Source of the DNA: Aaosphaeria pasadenensis
Taxonomy: Eukaryota; Ascomycota; Dothideomycetes; Pleosporales
NCBI GenBank assembly: GCA_022813625.1
Contig: JAKLMB010000003.1
Span: 1-64,000 of the forward strand
Length of the DNA: 64,000 nt
Reading direction: 5' to 3'
Position numbers and translations under genes: made by a program. A model generated the notes under the pieces. That model did not search any database. It was given only the letters and a program-made list of their open reading frames with translations, and had not been told where the DNA came from. This document shows, piece by piece, positions 48,687 through 61,096 of the stretch (position 1 is its first letter; the number at the start of each line of letters is the position of its first letter).

Positions 48687-48710
48687 TGATCAATCAATCA
48701 ATCAATCAAA
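48687..48710. repeat. ATCA tetranucleotide tract
   Basis: About five ATCA units in intergenic DNA. Confidence 0.85.
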
Positions 48711-51700
48711 TCACACACTTGATTATCATCACCACGATAGTCAATCAGAATCGATACAATCAATCATAACAATCAACCTCCCCATGCCTCCCCCTCATCT
48801 CTCCGACACTGCCGTTCAACAGTTCCGTCCACCTATCCTATTCCGTCGCATCATCTTGTCATATGAATACCCAAATGTATTGGTAGATTAGCATTTGCCT
48901 ATCTATCTAGCTGAACTGCCAGATATCAACAACTGCATAACCCCTCTCGCTGCCGTCATTTACACCAACAACCATCCTATCGGTGATCCAACAACCAAGA
49001 TATTTCAGCAGCTAATTTCTGACACCCAACAATGGCATCTATCACAATATCTACGAGTACCTACCTCGGCCCTCACATCATCATTCGCGAGGACGCAATG
49101 CAATACCCTGATCAGGCTCGATTGCAACCCATCTCTACCTACGAGTAGCTTAACATGTGGCTCCTCGGATGCCAGGCAAGCATGAAGCATTCCTCGGACC
49201 CGTGAAACATATGTCATTGCCAATCGTCAATGGACGTGATTTACTGTAACTGGAAGTAGGCTGGACGTCGTTCATGCATACTTGCCGTCGCTCCCGCCTT
49301 GCCTATTGTAGGCAAGCTTCCTAATCATCTACCCAGAACATAGATCTACCTATCTGATTGTTTACAATAAGCACATACGGTCTACTATCTACGTTCTTAA
49401 TATAGTATGCAGCATTCCGTGACGCGTGTGTGCGTCTTGCCATTCTGACGAGTCTTGGTGCGTAGCAGCAAACCAAAGTGAGTGTCTGTTCGAACAAACA
49501 CCCATACTTATGAACCATATCACCATCTAGTTGCATCAAAAGCGACAGGAGTGCTGATTCCTTCTGACATCACACACGCTTGAACGAGACACACCATACT
49601 CAGACTATATTGACCCAGTTCCCCCACAGTTGGCCATACCATTTCCCTACTTAGACGCTCAATATACGATCCGAATCTGGGGAACACCCATGTCCCAATC
49701 ATGGCGCATGTCTTCCTCATGGCATCCATAGATTGATTAACATTGCTTTAGCGAGCGCTTTAGACATCAAGTATCATTTGGACGCTCGCATTAACAGACA
49801 ATCATCTGTGTGCTGGGAACATTTGTGGGATATAGTGACGCCTCCTTTGTCGACCTCTTATCTTATCTCGTCGCAGATACTCGATTCGATGCTCCAGCCT
49901 TCGACATCATAAGAACGCCCACTTCGACGAACAGTGTGAAGTAGCCCGGGATTCTCACGCAATTGGCTATTATGTTAGCTGTCTCAATGATTGCATATCA
50001 CATCACAATCCCTATTTCCAACCTGATCTGCGGCTTCTGCATCATTGATCGAGACAGCAGGTCGAAACATCACCAACCATATAACCCCTAGTCAGAGGCG
50101 ACCAGCAATCGTACTTATCCTTCGATCAACCATGCAGCCAAGTGCCGCAAAAGCATACATCAATTGCACTCACACACTTACCATCGTCAAAGCAACGCCC
50201 ATCAAGCCATTTCAATCCCATCACCCCAACTTCGAATTCCTTATCACCGCCAACCACGCGATCACGCCACCAGCTCGGGGGAGTATGATACGCGACCAAA
50301 TGAGAGAGACTCAACCGGCAATCATCCAGATAGATAACCTTAACTCTTCCACCCTTCCCCCCTCCTATCGCGTATCGAAGTAATGAGAAGAAAAGGGTTC
50401 CGATCATCTCGCCATTGTCGAACTACGTATGTACTGACCCCACGCTCGTATTGATGCTTCGAGTTACTGCCTCACTATGATGATGCGTTACTATCACGAG
50501 TCGATTATCATGGGGATCTGGAAAGACGACAGGAGAGAATGCGAGAGAACGGGAGGTAAGTTTCGCGTGGAAGGTAGGTAGGTGCTTGATAACGATTTGA
50601 CGCCTTTCTGGGCTCCGCCTTTGGATGTTCTGTTTTGTATTGAGATGTTGGATAGCCTCACTTGTGGCATGGTGTGGTATGATGTGAGAATCCGATATCC
50701 CAAAGAGTATCTGGACATTCATCGTTACCTTGGGCTATCATCTTCGTAGGAGTGATCTGAGTCCAGCACTCTTCAGATTCCTCGAGGAGAATCCTCAGAT
50801 CGACATCCAAACCAAACCCAAACCATTTGGACATGGAAAAAAGTGAGGAAGAAAGAATAAAAAAGATCAAAGTTCTAGAAGTCATCTGCATCGTCATCTG
50901 CTCGGTAGATGCTTTGCTTATAGATAGCAGATCAATTACTGGGACCTGGAAATACATCTCCGCCTGTTCTCCTCGCACAGCACCGCTTCCCACTGGCGTT
51001 GGCGCACCTTCATCCTGGAAGGACATCGCCGGCCAGCGGGATCTCGAAAGTGTGGCTACGAACCACTCAGTTGGACGACGAGGCCCTCGTGCAGCGAACT
51101 TGCATGAAACCATACTGTGTACATCAATAGATACCTACAAGGTAACATAGTCATATGTTCATACATGGATAGATAGGCTACCCTACAGATCTCCCGAGGA
51201 CAACATGTGGGATGTCAACCCATTCAACCCCAGCCCCAGATCCCCCATCGGAGACCACCGCCTTGCCGTGATTCGTCGACTCTCCCATCTCGGACCAATC
51301 ACATCACAAGGAAGCATCTCATCTCTCCCTTATCTCTGCGACCTCTACGTTAAGCTTTTAGCTGATATAAAACCCCCAATAATAATTCACCCCTACACTG
51401 TATACTCTTGTGCATATGCGGTTTGCGGATGCGGATGACGGGAGAGGGAAAACAATAGCGAATTCGCAAGGCGTCCTCCGGCGAACGGCGGCGGATAGCG
51501 AACAATGCTGCGTATCTATCTCTGCGAAAAAAAAGGCCTCTCATCGGGCATCTCCATAGGTAGACGTGCGCCTACACAATTGCGTGTGTCGTTGCCTCGT
51601 GGCGTCTGCGATCTCGGCTCCAATTCTCCCATACACTGACTCTCACATGGTTGAACTCTTTTCTTCCAATTGCTTGGAGGAGCTAGTAAGCGCGATATTG

Positions 51701-51867
51701 TTTTGGTCTCGCCTTGTGTCTGTATCTGATACCCAGGCACTAGTTGTAACTATGCAGATTGGAGGGACCCGACGATGAGACCACTACATCGTGAAGGAAG
51801 GGGGGGGAAGGGGGGAGAAAAAAAGGCGACAACCGAAACTGACGATGGCCTTTTTTCTCTTTCTTTG

Positions 51868-52254
51868 CTTATCTTCGATGGATGATGGCTTGTGTAGTTG
51901 TTGTGACATGATATATAAAATACTTCTTTCCACACAATCCCGATACCCTCCCCCATCGAGCAATCCAATCCTACTCCATTAAATAAGCCCCATCGCCCAT
52001 CATCCATCCATCCATTTTCCAACGATCGACAAAATCGACAATCCTCGTCGTCGATAAAAAGGCTGATCGATCCCGCGTATTTCCTTCTTATTTCCTTTTT
52101 CCTCCCCAATCTGCTGCTTCCCCGCAGTATCTGCATCGCTCCCAAACAGCCACCACACAGGCGAGCAAAAGAGGCGAATCATAACTAGCGCGGCACGCGA
52201 CCTCCAATCCTCCTCTTGGATCTAACTATTACTACTCCCCGCGACTTATATATA
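51868..52254 (+). promoter_or_regulatory. Permease promoter: GATA sites and TATA-like run
   Basis: HGATAR-type sites occur at 51868-51873 (minus strand) and 52052-52057, with another at about 51329-51335. A TATATATA run is at 52247-52254, about 360 bp before the start. In Aspergillus, uapA needs the GATA factor AreA; a similar nitrogen control here is inference. I saw no clear UaY-type CGG-N6-CCG site. Confidence 0.35.
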
Positions 52255-52612
52255 CCAAAGCTCCTCGATCCATAGCAGCTGTTCTCCCACAAATCGCAAG
52301 GAACAATCATCGTTCATACCCATACCTGACGGGCAATTGGGGACTATCCGTCTCGATCATCTCCAACACATCGTCGGGAAGTCATTGAGAGTCGACAGCG
52401 AGGACATCCACACCTCCCCGCCACCACCGTCAAAAGTTCCAATCATCCCCACCAAACCGAACCCGATTAACTGATGAACGACCACCATTGAGAAAATCTC
52501 ACCAATTTCGCATTTCTCCACAGGTTCCACAAAACCCTTCCTCAAAAAAGTGATATTTTACGAAAAAAGAACCGAAAATAAGGACTTTTTGTCAACAACT
52601 CACACAAACGCA

Positions 52613-54620
52613 ATGGCCGAGTATCCAGATCGAATCGGTCCCGACCACACGCCCAAGCGCAGCTTTGGAGAGAAATGCAGACGCCTTGCTAAGGCGTTCA
52701 GTACGAGGTACGTTGAGATGTGAATGAAGAAGAAGGGAGAAAAAAATATTGAAGAAGCCTGCTCGTACGATTGCTCGAACTCGTATTTTGAAGAATCCTC
52801 GTATAGATCTATCAATTCGTTCAGAAGCTAATTACCATCTACCTCCAGGGAAGGACTCATTGGAAACTATGACTATGCGTTTCTTTTCAAGCCCAACCTC
52901 CCGTTCCTGAAGAAGGAGCGGCGAGCAGCTCCGTTCTTCGGTCTGAACGACCGCATGCCCGTTTTCCTGGCATTGCTCTTGGGCTTCCAGCACGCACTTG
53001 CAATGTTGGCCGGCGTCATCACGCCGCCCATCATCCTCGCCAACGCGGCGAACCTCACGCCAGAGCTCCAGAAATACCTCGTCTCGACGTCATTGATCGT
53101 GTGCGGTATCCTGTCTTCCATCCAGATCACCCGCTTCCACATCTACAAGACGCCGTACTACATCGGCACCGGACTCATCAGCGTCGTCGGCACGTCGTTT
53201 GCGACCATCCCCGTAGCCACCGGAGCCCTCAGCCAGATGTACGCGACGGGTTTCTGTCCCACAGCAGCAAATGGAACCAAACTCCCGTGCCCTGACGGCT
53301 ACGGAGCCATCCTGGGAACGCAGTGCATCTGCGCGCTTCTCGAAATCCTGATGGCCTTCACGCCTCCCCGGATCCTCAAGCGCATCTTCCCGCCGCTCGT
53401 CACTGGACCGACCGTCATGCTGATCGGCGTCAAGCTCATCCAGTCCGGGTTCCAGAACTGGGCGGGTGGCTCGGGAGACTGCAAGTCCATGCCCGCGACT
53501 GGTCTCTTCCGATTGTGCCCCAATATCAATGCTCCGCGACCGTTGCCATGGGGCTCTGCTGAGTTCATCGGCCTTGGATTCTCCGTCTTCATCACCATCA
53601 TCCTCTGCGAGCGCTTTGGATCTCCTATCATGAAGTCTACGGCCGTTGTCATTGGTCTGTTGGTCGGCTGCATCATTGCGGGTGCCACTGGATATTTCGA
53701 CAAGAGCACTATCGATGCTTCGCCCGCCGCCTCCTTCATCTGGGTGCACACCTTCAAGCTCAGCGTGTATGGGCCGATAGTGTTACCATTATTAGCAGTC
53801 TACATGGTCCTCGCCATGGAGGCCATCGGCGACATCACAGCAACGTGCGACGTGTCGCGTCTAGAAGTCGATGGCGAGCTGTTCGACTCTCGCATCCAGG
53901 GAGGCGTGCTCGCTGACGGCCTCAACGGCATCCTCGCTGGTCTCTGCACCATCACCCCCATGTCCACATTCGCACAGAACAACGGTGTCATCGCGCTCAC
54001 GCGCTGCGCCAACCGCAAGGCTGGATATGCCTGCTGTTTCTGGCTCATCATCATGGGAATCTTCGCCAAGTTCGCTGCCGCTCTGGTCGCCATCCCCAGC
54101 TCCGTGCTCGGTGGCATGACGACCTTCCTCTTCTCCGCCGTCACGGTGTCCGGTATCAGGATCATCTCCACGATGCCATTCACGAGGCGGAACCGCTTCA
54201 TCCTGACCGCTGGGTTCGCGCTCGGTTTCGGCGCTACCATGGTTCCTAAGTAAGTTCTCATCCTATCCTTACCCCCTCGTTTCTTCGCATTCCCAGCAAC
54301 AAAATTCTGACTTCCTCCGCAGCTGGTTCTCCTTCGTCTTCACGTACTCCGGACCGAACCGCGCCCTCCTCGGCTTCTACAATGCCATCGAACTCATCAT
54401 GGAAACCGGATTTGCCATCGTTGCCCTCGTCACCGTCATCCTCAACCTCCTCCTTCCCGAGGAGATCGAAGACGAGGAGATCCCCGAACTCACTGCGAAC
54501 GAAGCGGACGCAGCGAAGGACCAGGAAGAATGGGAGAGGATCCGGAAGGGCCAGAACAAGGCGTCGAGCGAGGACTATGGCAACGATAGCATCGAGGTTG
54601 CGCCGGCTGGGAAGGCATGA
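52613..54620 (+). CDS. uapA/uapC: Uric acid-xanthine permease (UapA/UapC type, NAT/NCS2 family)
   Basis: Plasma-membrane proton symporter for urate and xanthine. Exons 52613-52707, 52849-54249 and 54323-54620 give 597 aa with about 14 membrane segments. The NAT signature is QNNGVIALT at residues 408-416. The numbering coincides with A. nidulans UapA: E356 (AMEAIGD), D388 (LADG), Q408, N409 and R481 fall on identical numbers, and the specificity-filter TGF is shifted by only one residue (T527, F529). The cytosolic N-terminus has the GNYDYAFLFKPNLPF segment needed for ER exit and assembly in UapA. The C-terminal tail is acidic (EEIEDEEIPELTANEADAA), including a dileucine-like LLPEEIEDEE region important for endocytosis in UapA. 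UapA versus UapC cannot be decided by eye. Confidence 0.94.
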
Positions 54621-55086
54621 TTGTACGATTGAGCTTGACACAAAAATGACGATAATGAAGTTGCGATTCCGATAAAAAGTGTCGTGGGCAGAGACGGGGA
54701 GGGAGGGGAGGAAACCAAAAAGGGGGTTCGATCGGACATCCGCGGTCCAGATGGTGTCTGCATGTTGGGATTTTTTCTTATATTTCTGTTGTACAGTTAT
54801 TCGAGTATATACCCCCCACTGTCGTTAAGTTGAGCAGTTGGTTAAAGACTCTTCACCCATCGCTCAAGCATATACATGTCTTGGTGCAAAGGCGAGAACG
54901 GGATCCACACGCATTTTCGAAAAGAGGGCATTGAACAATTCCTCTTGTCACTGCTCTAGCATAAGAATTGAAGCCTGTTCAAATCAAACTTTGCGCCCCC
55001 TATATCAGTAAATTTGGCAATCAACTCCACGATTCGATAACGTCTTTTACGATCTCGATGAACCAACCTATTTGCCTCCGTTGAGC
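54621..55086. other. Convergent 3' region, permease / eed
   Basis: These 466 bp between facing stop codons contain no gene. Confidence 0.6.
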
Positions 55087-57106
55087 TCATCTTCTGAAAA
55101 TTGCAATCACCCCTTTATCCCCGGTCGCTATGCACCAGTCCCCGCATGGACTCCACGCAACCTGGCGCACCGTGAACGCATATTTTGGCACCACGACGCT
55201 CTTATGAGCTTTGATGGGATGAAAGGGGTCTCCAATTCCCTTCTCCACTGTGACCTCTTTTGCCTTCTTTACCTTCTTCTTGCGTCGTCCGGGAGGTCGA
55301 CCAACGGGTCGAGGACCACTGATGCCGGTCACGGGCGTGCTTCTCCCGCTCTCCACTTCGCTCGCGGCGACGGAAGCGGTGACTGATGAAGAAGATGATG
55401 CTTCACTTGCAGCTCGGTCTTGGTTCCTCAGCGCCCACGTCTTGTCGAGGACTTTCGATGGATCAGAATCGGCGAGTGAGAGCGCATCGCCGACACCTGC
55501 GTCCTCCAGGGCCTGGAGGTCCCAGAAGAAGACGGTGCTTTTGCCGACGTTTCCTGCTGCGAGGATCGGCGGCTGGCCCAGCCCGTGGAAGAGGCTGAAG
55601 CGGAGATAGTACTCGTCACCGACATTGGGTAGCCCGAAGGCTAGCAGGCGCTGGAAGCGGCCGTCCCAGGCAGACCTCGTCTTCAAGGTCCAGTCGGTGG
55701 GTAATCGGACTTCCTCATTCTCGAAGGAGGTTGCTTCCAATGGGACTGGGGCTGCAGGCGGCGCTGAAAGGTCTGCACCATCGAAGTTATCGATGCGCCA
55801 CAAGATGATTTGCCCGCCACGAGCTGCCCTAGACAGAATGAGGTCGCCGTAGAACTGAATACTGAACCAGTTTCAGCTTTGCTCGATCTGAAGCAGGAAG
55901 CGCCGAGCGACAGCTTGGGGATGGCGGGGGCTTACCAGTCGATGTAATCGGTATGTATCTCCGTGGAAGAAAAGTGCGGATAGTGAATGACGGGCGTCCT
56001 ATCGGATAAGCTGCCGCCCTTTTGGACCGCAGGAATATGCCACTGCAGCTCATTAGGTGGATTGCACAGCAAGGGGATCAGAGATGGGTGTCACCAAATT
56101 CACACGGGCGTCCAAACCCCCCGACAACAGCCACTTTCCATTGCGGTGAAACCCCTGGAACGATTCAGACCCTATCCTATTGCCAAAGAGCTCAGGCACT
56201 TACGAGTGCCAATACGCTCTCCTGGTGACCCTCTCCGTGCAATATTGCAGCGCAGCGCTGCTTCTCGTGCGCGGGATCTAGGCTCCAAATGCGTATGCCC
56301 TGGTCATCTGAGGCAGAAGCTACAACATATGGATCCGTGGGACAAACTGCGAGGTCTTGGATTGCCTGGAAGGGAGAAACAACATCAGCCAATCTGGGAG
56401 CGGAGAAGATTTCAAGGTGTCAACCTACACCGCCATGTCCTGCGAGAGTCTGTATTCATACGTCAGTGCAACGCTGTAAGACTTCTGGTGAGAGGACATG
56501 TTTACCATCACAATCTCACCGGTAACCACATTGAGAACCTTTATTCGGGGATCTGATCCAGCAACACAAACCAGTGGATCACCATTTTTGGCACGTGACC
56601 AAGCGAGACTGTTCAAGCCGAATCCCACATCAACTCCAATTTCTTGGTGGTCTTCGTCTTGAAACCACCTCAAGACCTCAATGGCGTCATCCTCGGAAGG
56701 TATACACCGGCAGATGACGGTCTAGGCCTGTCAGTCCGTAGGAAGGAGAAGGGGGGAATTATGGGTCGCGGTTGTTGCACTGTAGTACACCTTTGACTAC
56801 TCACATTGGAAGCGCCAGTCACGGCAAAGACGGGTGGCTTTCCTGACTGCGTGTACGGACAAAACTTGATATCGTACCAGGTAGCTGGTAGAGACATTAG
56901 TTACGATGCATGGAGGACGAAGGAAGAGTGGAGAATCACTCACTAGCTTCATCAGCCTAATGAATGGGTGGGATACGTCGTTAGCCCCGAGATTAAACCA
57001 TAAAGTAATCAAGACCATTCAGCGTAAGTTAGACTCATACCTGTGCATTGAGCCTCAGGGTCGTAAAGAGAGTAGGGAGGTCACGGCGGTGACGCGTGCT
57101 CGACAT
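55087..57106 (-). CDS. eed: Polycomb PRC2 subunit EED (WD40), nine exons with microexons
   Basis: WD40 propeller that binds the EZH2-type methyltransferase in PRC2, for H3K27 methylation and gene silencing. Minus-strand exons are 57106-57041, 56956-56944 (13 nt), 56884-56805, 56721-56506, 56449-56429 (21 nt), 56365-56204, 56154-56095, 56042-55936 and 55861-55087: 1500 nt, 499 aa. Each junction restores EED-like text: WYDIKF, VCVAGSDPRIKVLNVVTGE, LAGHGG|AIQDL, SASDDQGIRIW, LSGGLDARVNLW, DYID|CIQFYGDLILSR, GGQIILWRIDNF, VFFWDL, and a last blade VRQVAWSPCGDW. Between the last two blades is an insertion (about 358-460) rich in Ser and Ala with an AT-hook-like basic stretch (GRPPGRRKKK). By eye, aromatic-cage positions read F34, N90, Y326 and Y327. 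A start further upstream is possible, since exon 1 codes for only 22 residues. Confidence 0.9.
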
Positions 57107-60100
57107 TGCAGGGAAGCCAGTAGACTCAGGATGGGGTAGGATAGGATCGATAGTTCGGTATGCCGGTATTCGGAATCAGAGGAAGCGAGGGGCGGCACCA
57201 ATGCAAGACGGAGGATGGTGACGGTGATGGTGAATGGAGACTACCTAAGCAAGAGATTGGGTGAATTGTGGTGAAGCAGAAGCATCAGGGTCGAGATGCG
57301 CAGGGGTGCAGTGCCCAACGAGAGAGTCTAAAATATGATTGCAGCTCATGCTCCTGCAGATGGAAGGAAATGCGAGGGTCAAAGGGTGTATTCTGATATG
57401 AGATGGTGTACGAAGTATAATGTACAAGTGGGTTGAGTGGATGGATAAGTGAAGATGAATGGGTACGAAGTGCAAGGTAGGTAGGAAGTTAGGGAAGGGT
57501 GGCGGTTGGTGGTTGCTTGCTGTGTAGGTAAGTTACTATGAGAGAGGAAGAGCAAAGCGTGTGGGGGACGAAAGAGGCGCTTGGCGACGGTTACTAGCGT
57601 AGCACCTTGGCTAACAACTTTGTTTGTGTGCAATCGAAATCGACGATGACATTACATGGCCATACATGTGCATACATACGGTTCTCGCTCATGAGGGACA
57701 AGGCGTATCTGCATTATTACAACACAAACACTTCGGGACATCGAAACGCCACCATCCGGCTGTGTGACCCGTAGGAAAATTTGGGAATCAGGTTCTTGAT
57801 ACTCCATATCGAGCACTTGTAATTGGAATCCACAGCACCAAAGGCGTAACTTAAAGACATATCCTCTCCGGTATGGAGAAATCCGTTGTCATCTATTTCC
57901 CTGTCACCCTTCATTCTGTCTGCTTTCGACGCAGTGTTCCAGATAGCAGTCTTGGTCCATAGCGTAGGACCGCTCTATCCTTTCGCTGGCGACTATTCCA
58001 CAATGAGCCCTCACAACAGTTGTTGTAGGCCAAAAGACACATGAAGCTTGAAGTCCAAGTTCTAATGACCTGTCATTGTTCTTGGGAGTATGTGATTTTG
58101 CGACGACAGGTCGTACTTAATGCTACAGACGAGGATCCCCCCGCTATCCGATCCTCTGGTTGATGCAGCAAGGTAGCCAATGACCAAAGCATTAGGATAG
58201 TAGTTCGACTCGCGTTGCGCCTGGCCTGCTACTGCTTAAGGGCTAAGGCCATGCAGGAAGACGGTGACAGGGCGGCGGCACGGGTTCTAAGCAGGGACAT
58301 GGATCAAAGAAAGCAGGGTGGTGGGAGACTCTGGAGGAACCTGAATACGGGAACGGAGCTGATGCCCTGACAAGTCAGGCGAGTCGGAATTGCGTAAGGG
58401 TGTAGTTGGCGTGCTGGTACAATAATAGGCAACCGAGAGAGGCGAGCAGGCGAGCCCAACCAAAGGATAGGTGAGGTGCATAAGAGGTGCAGCAAAAGGG
58501 TGCAAGGTTGGGACGTGTGGGCGAGAAAGAGAGCGTGTAAGTAATATCTATTGGAGTAACTAACTAACTACAGCCTACAGGAACATGTTGTAGAGCAAGG
58601 ATCGGCCGCTGGGTTACTCGACACGTGTTACGGGTTTCGTTATAGTTCTTCTCGGTGCAAACCTGTTCCGTCTGCGGAGTAGTGCACATCATTTTCTTTC
58701 TTTTTCCTTTATCAATTCCAATACCTAGTACTGATGTTGTTGAGAATAAGTCGAACTCAGAACGGTCTGGGTTGAGGGGTTGTTGCCATAGAGTACCTAC
58801 CTAGGTAGGTATGGAAGAAGGACCTGAAATACTACTCCGTACAATAATGGATATGTTGGATACCTGCTACGTCACACTCCTTACCCCTTCTCGCAATACC
58901 TAAGGAGCAGTATCACCACATTGTGCGATTACATTGGAAGGCGACGAATGCCGGTAGGAGGAAGTTACCTGTCTGCTTGTAAGTTGTTACCAGGCACAAA
59001 TTGCAAGTTACAGATTAATGGTCACAGACAAGGTTGACAAGTCCATGAGAACTCACCACTGGATTTCAACTCATCATATTCCGTATCACATTGACCTTGC
59101 AACATCACAGCGGGTGCTGTACCTTCTCTTATTGAGTGGCCACCACACTTGTCTCGTGCCATCCTACTGGTTGCCGCCTCCCATTCAGGACGCAGAACGA
59201 CTTCTTTGTCCCTTGTCGTCGTCCTGTTGCGCTTTATCACAGGTCTTTGTCTTCCCTGCCCTGCCCTTCCATTGGCAATGCTCTGGCATTGAATCCTGGT
59301 ATACCGCTTCTTCACTGCATTGCGCCGGTCGCTTCAAGGCTCCCATGAAAGCCATACGCCCCATCGAGATCATTCCGGTGACGGGTTGACTCGCCGGCGT
59401 TGCACGTGCAGCGTTGCAGCCTCCAACATTGTTGTTGCTCATCCTTTGGTTATGCTAGCGTGAACGCTCATGAAAAGAAATTATTTTACAAGTCACTTGG
59501 CTTGAGTTCTGCTGTCTAAGGATCGACGATCTCAAGAGACACACCCCGCTTTGCCTCAACCATTGATGATGAATCTTTCCAATGATACGGAGTACGGAGT
59601 AGAAGAGACTGCAATAGGGGTGCGAATTGAAGTTCATTTGGTGGGACTTCGAATAATCATTAGTAGAATAACGACATAGGTATGAGGTCTATGCATTGCA
59701 CAGCGCATCCTCGCCTCGCTGCCATGTTCTCCTTCGCTTTTCTTCCTTCTTCCTTCACGTTCTCCTTCTTTTTTTCTTGGTTCCTATTCTCTCTTGGTGG
59801 AGTTGCGTGCTGTGCATCATGCATCCTGCACCTTATACCCTGTACACTGCATACTGCATGCTGCATGTTGCATACGACGGTCAACCCTTACCCTGCTACT
59901 GTATACTGCCCATGCACCCGTACCCGCACGCACAGACACATAGCCAGGCCATGCCATGTACAGAGTAGACACAACCACATCCATTGTACTCCATACGAAC
60001 CTCAGCTAACAACCTCGCGTGTCCAATTGCGCCTCTTTACAATGGGGTCAATCCTATGTTCACCACCTACGCACGTACAGAGTGTTCAATACTGTCCTGT

Positions 60101-61096
60101 CTTGTGTTACTAGTTTGATACTAACTTTCTACTAACAAAGGCTGCCGCCCACCAGTCACAATCCTTCTTAACTTACCTATCATACCTTACAGGACCGTGG
60201 CTGGCTACTTTGTACTCCTTACTTAATCAATTACCTACTTATTACAGTAATCGTGCTTCTACAATAGTTAACGTCTCTATCAAGTCCCAACATAATCACT
60301 AGGTATTCTCCTCTCTATGCCCATAGACGTCTACTTCCTCTCTCTATTCATGATACCAATTTCTTTCCACCTCGACCCTGGAAGAAGAAAGATTGGAATC
60401 TCGCTTATTACCTCGTAAATCCACCCTCTCTACGTAGTACCTCATCTCCATACTCCGAACCCAGAGATACATAAAAACCTACCGAACCAAACCCGGTCTC
60501 AAATTCTTCTACCCTGTGACGCCATAGCCTGCGTCTACTATACCCGGGGGAACTTTCATCCCACATCCACCCACCACCTCCATCCAACCTTGCTCCCCAT
60601 TCCCATTGCGCCTCTATTTCTTGCTACCCGCGTCCATCCCATCCTACAGTTAATCCTTACCGTTCCCGCCATCCGTTCCCCATGCCCTACATGTCACCCT
60701 AGACCCACTCCTCCTATAGCGCCGCGCGTGCGTTACAACGCTCCATTGCACTGGACCCGCCGTTGTCTCGTGTGTTACTCTGTGCACTACAGCCTCTGCC
60801 TCTCTCCTCCGCTAATTATTCCCTCAATTAAACCTCGCTTCTCGCCCTGTTATCAAACTCTCATCCAAGCATTGCCTCAAATCTCCATTGCCTAGCCCGG
60901 TCGAGGCACATCTCATAACCACCTTGCCTTCTTCCTCCTCCCTCTCTCTCTCCACCTCTCACCCTTCCTTTCAATCCCTCGGCTAGTCCACCACGAATTA
61001 TTAGATTCGATACGCTGGACGACCGTGGGCCCAACAAAGACTTCATATTCTCCATTCACTCCAATCTAATATCAATCAATTTATCAATCTCACCAA
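57107..61096. other. Gene-poor intergenic region of 4 kb
   Basis: No supported gene. A small basic minus-strand frame at 59185-59442 lacks family support. The region contains an 18-bp palindrome (58794), several TACTCCGTA 9-mers (58833, 59586, 59593) and, over 60.3-61.09 kb, a C/T-rich stretch that is probably the promoter and leader of the PAS gene. Confidence 0.5.
58794..58811. repeat. 18-bp perfect palindrome
   Basis: TACCTACCTAGGTAGGTA is fully self-complementary. It lies in intergenic DNA 22 bp from a TACTCCGTA 9-mer. Confidence 0.9.

Larger units (their letters stand above)
46830..52612. other. Gene-poor region of 5.8 kb between ole1 and the purine permease
   Basis: No open frame has a recognisable domain. 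The left 350 bases are the CT-rich ole1 leader. 48687-48710 is an ATCA repeat. A minus-strand frame at 50658-51113 has locally GC-rich third positions and is discussed in the findings. 51.3-52.6 kb is C/T-rich and contains GATA-type sites and a TATA-like run before the permease. Confidence 0.5.

Noticed and set aside
57717..57914. Minus-strand frame with DDNGFLHTGED, like an acyl-adenylate ligase motif
   Set aside because: The rest of the frame does not match any ligase core, and no flanking exons were found.
59185..59442. 85-codon minus-strand frame, basic and Lys/Gln-rich
   Set aside because: No family, no intron pattern and an equally long frame on the other strand; cannot be supported.
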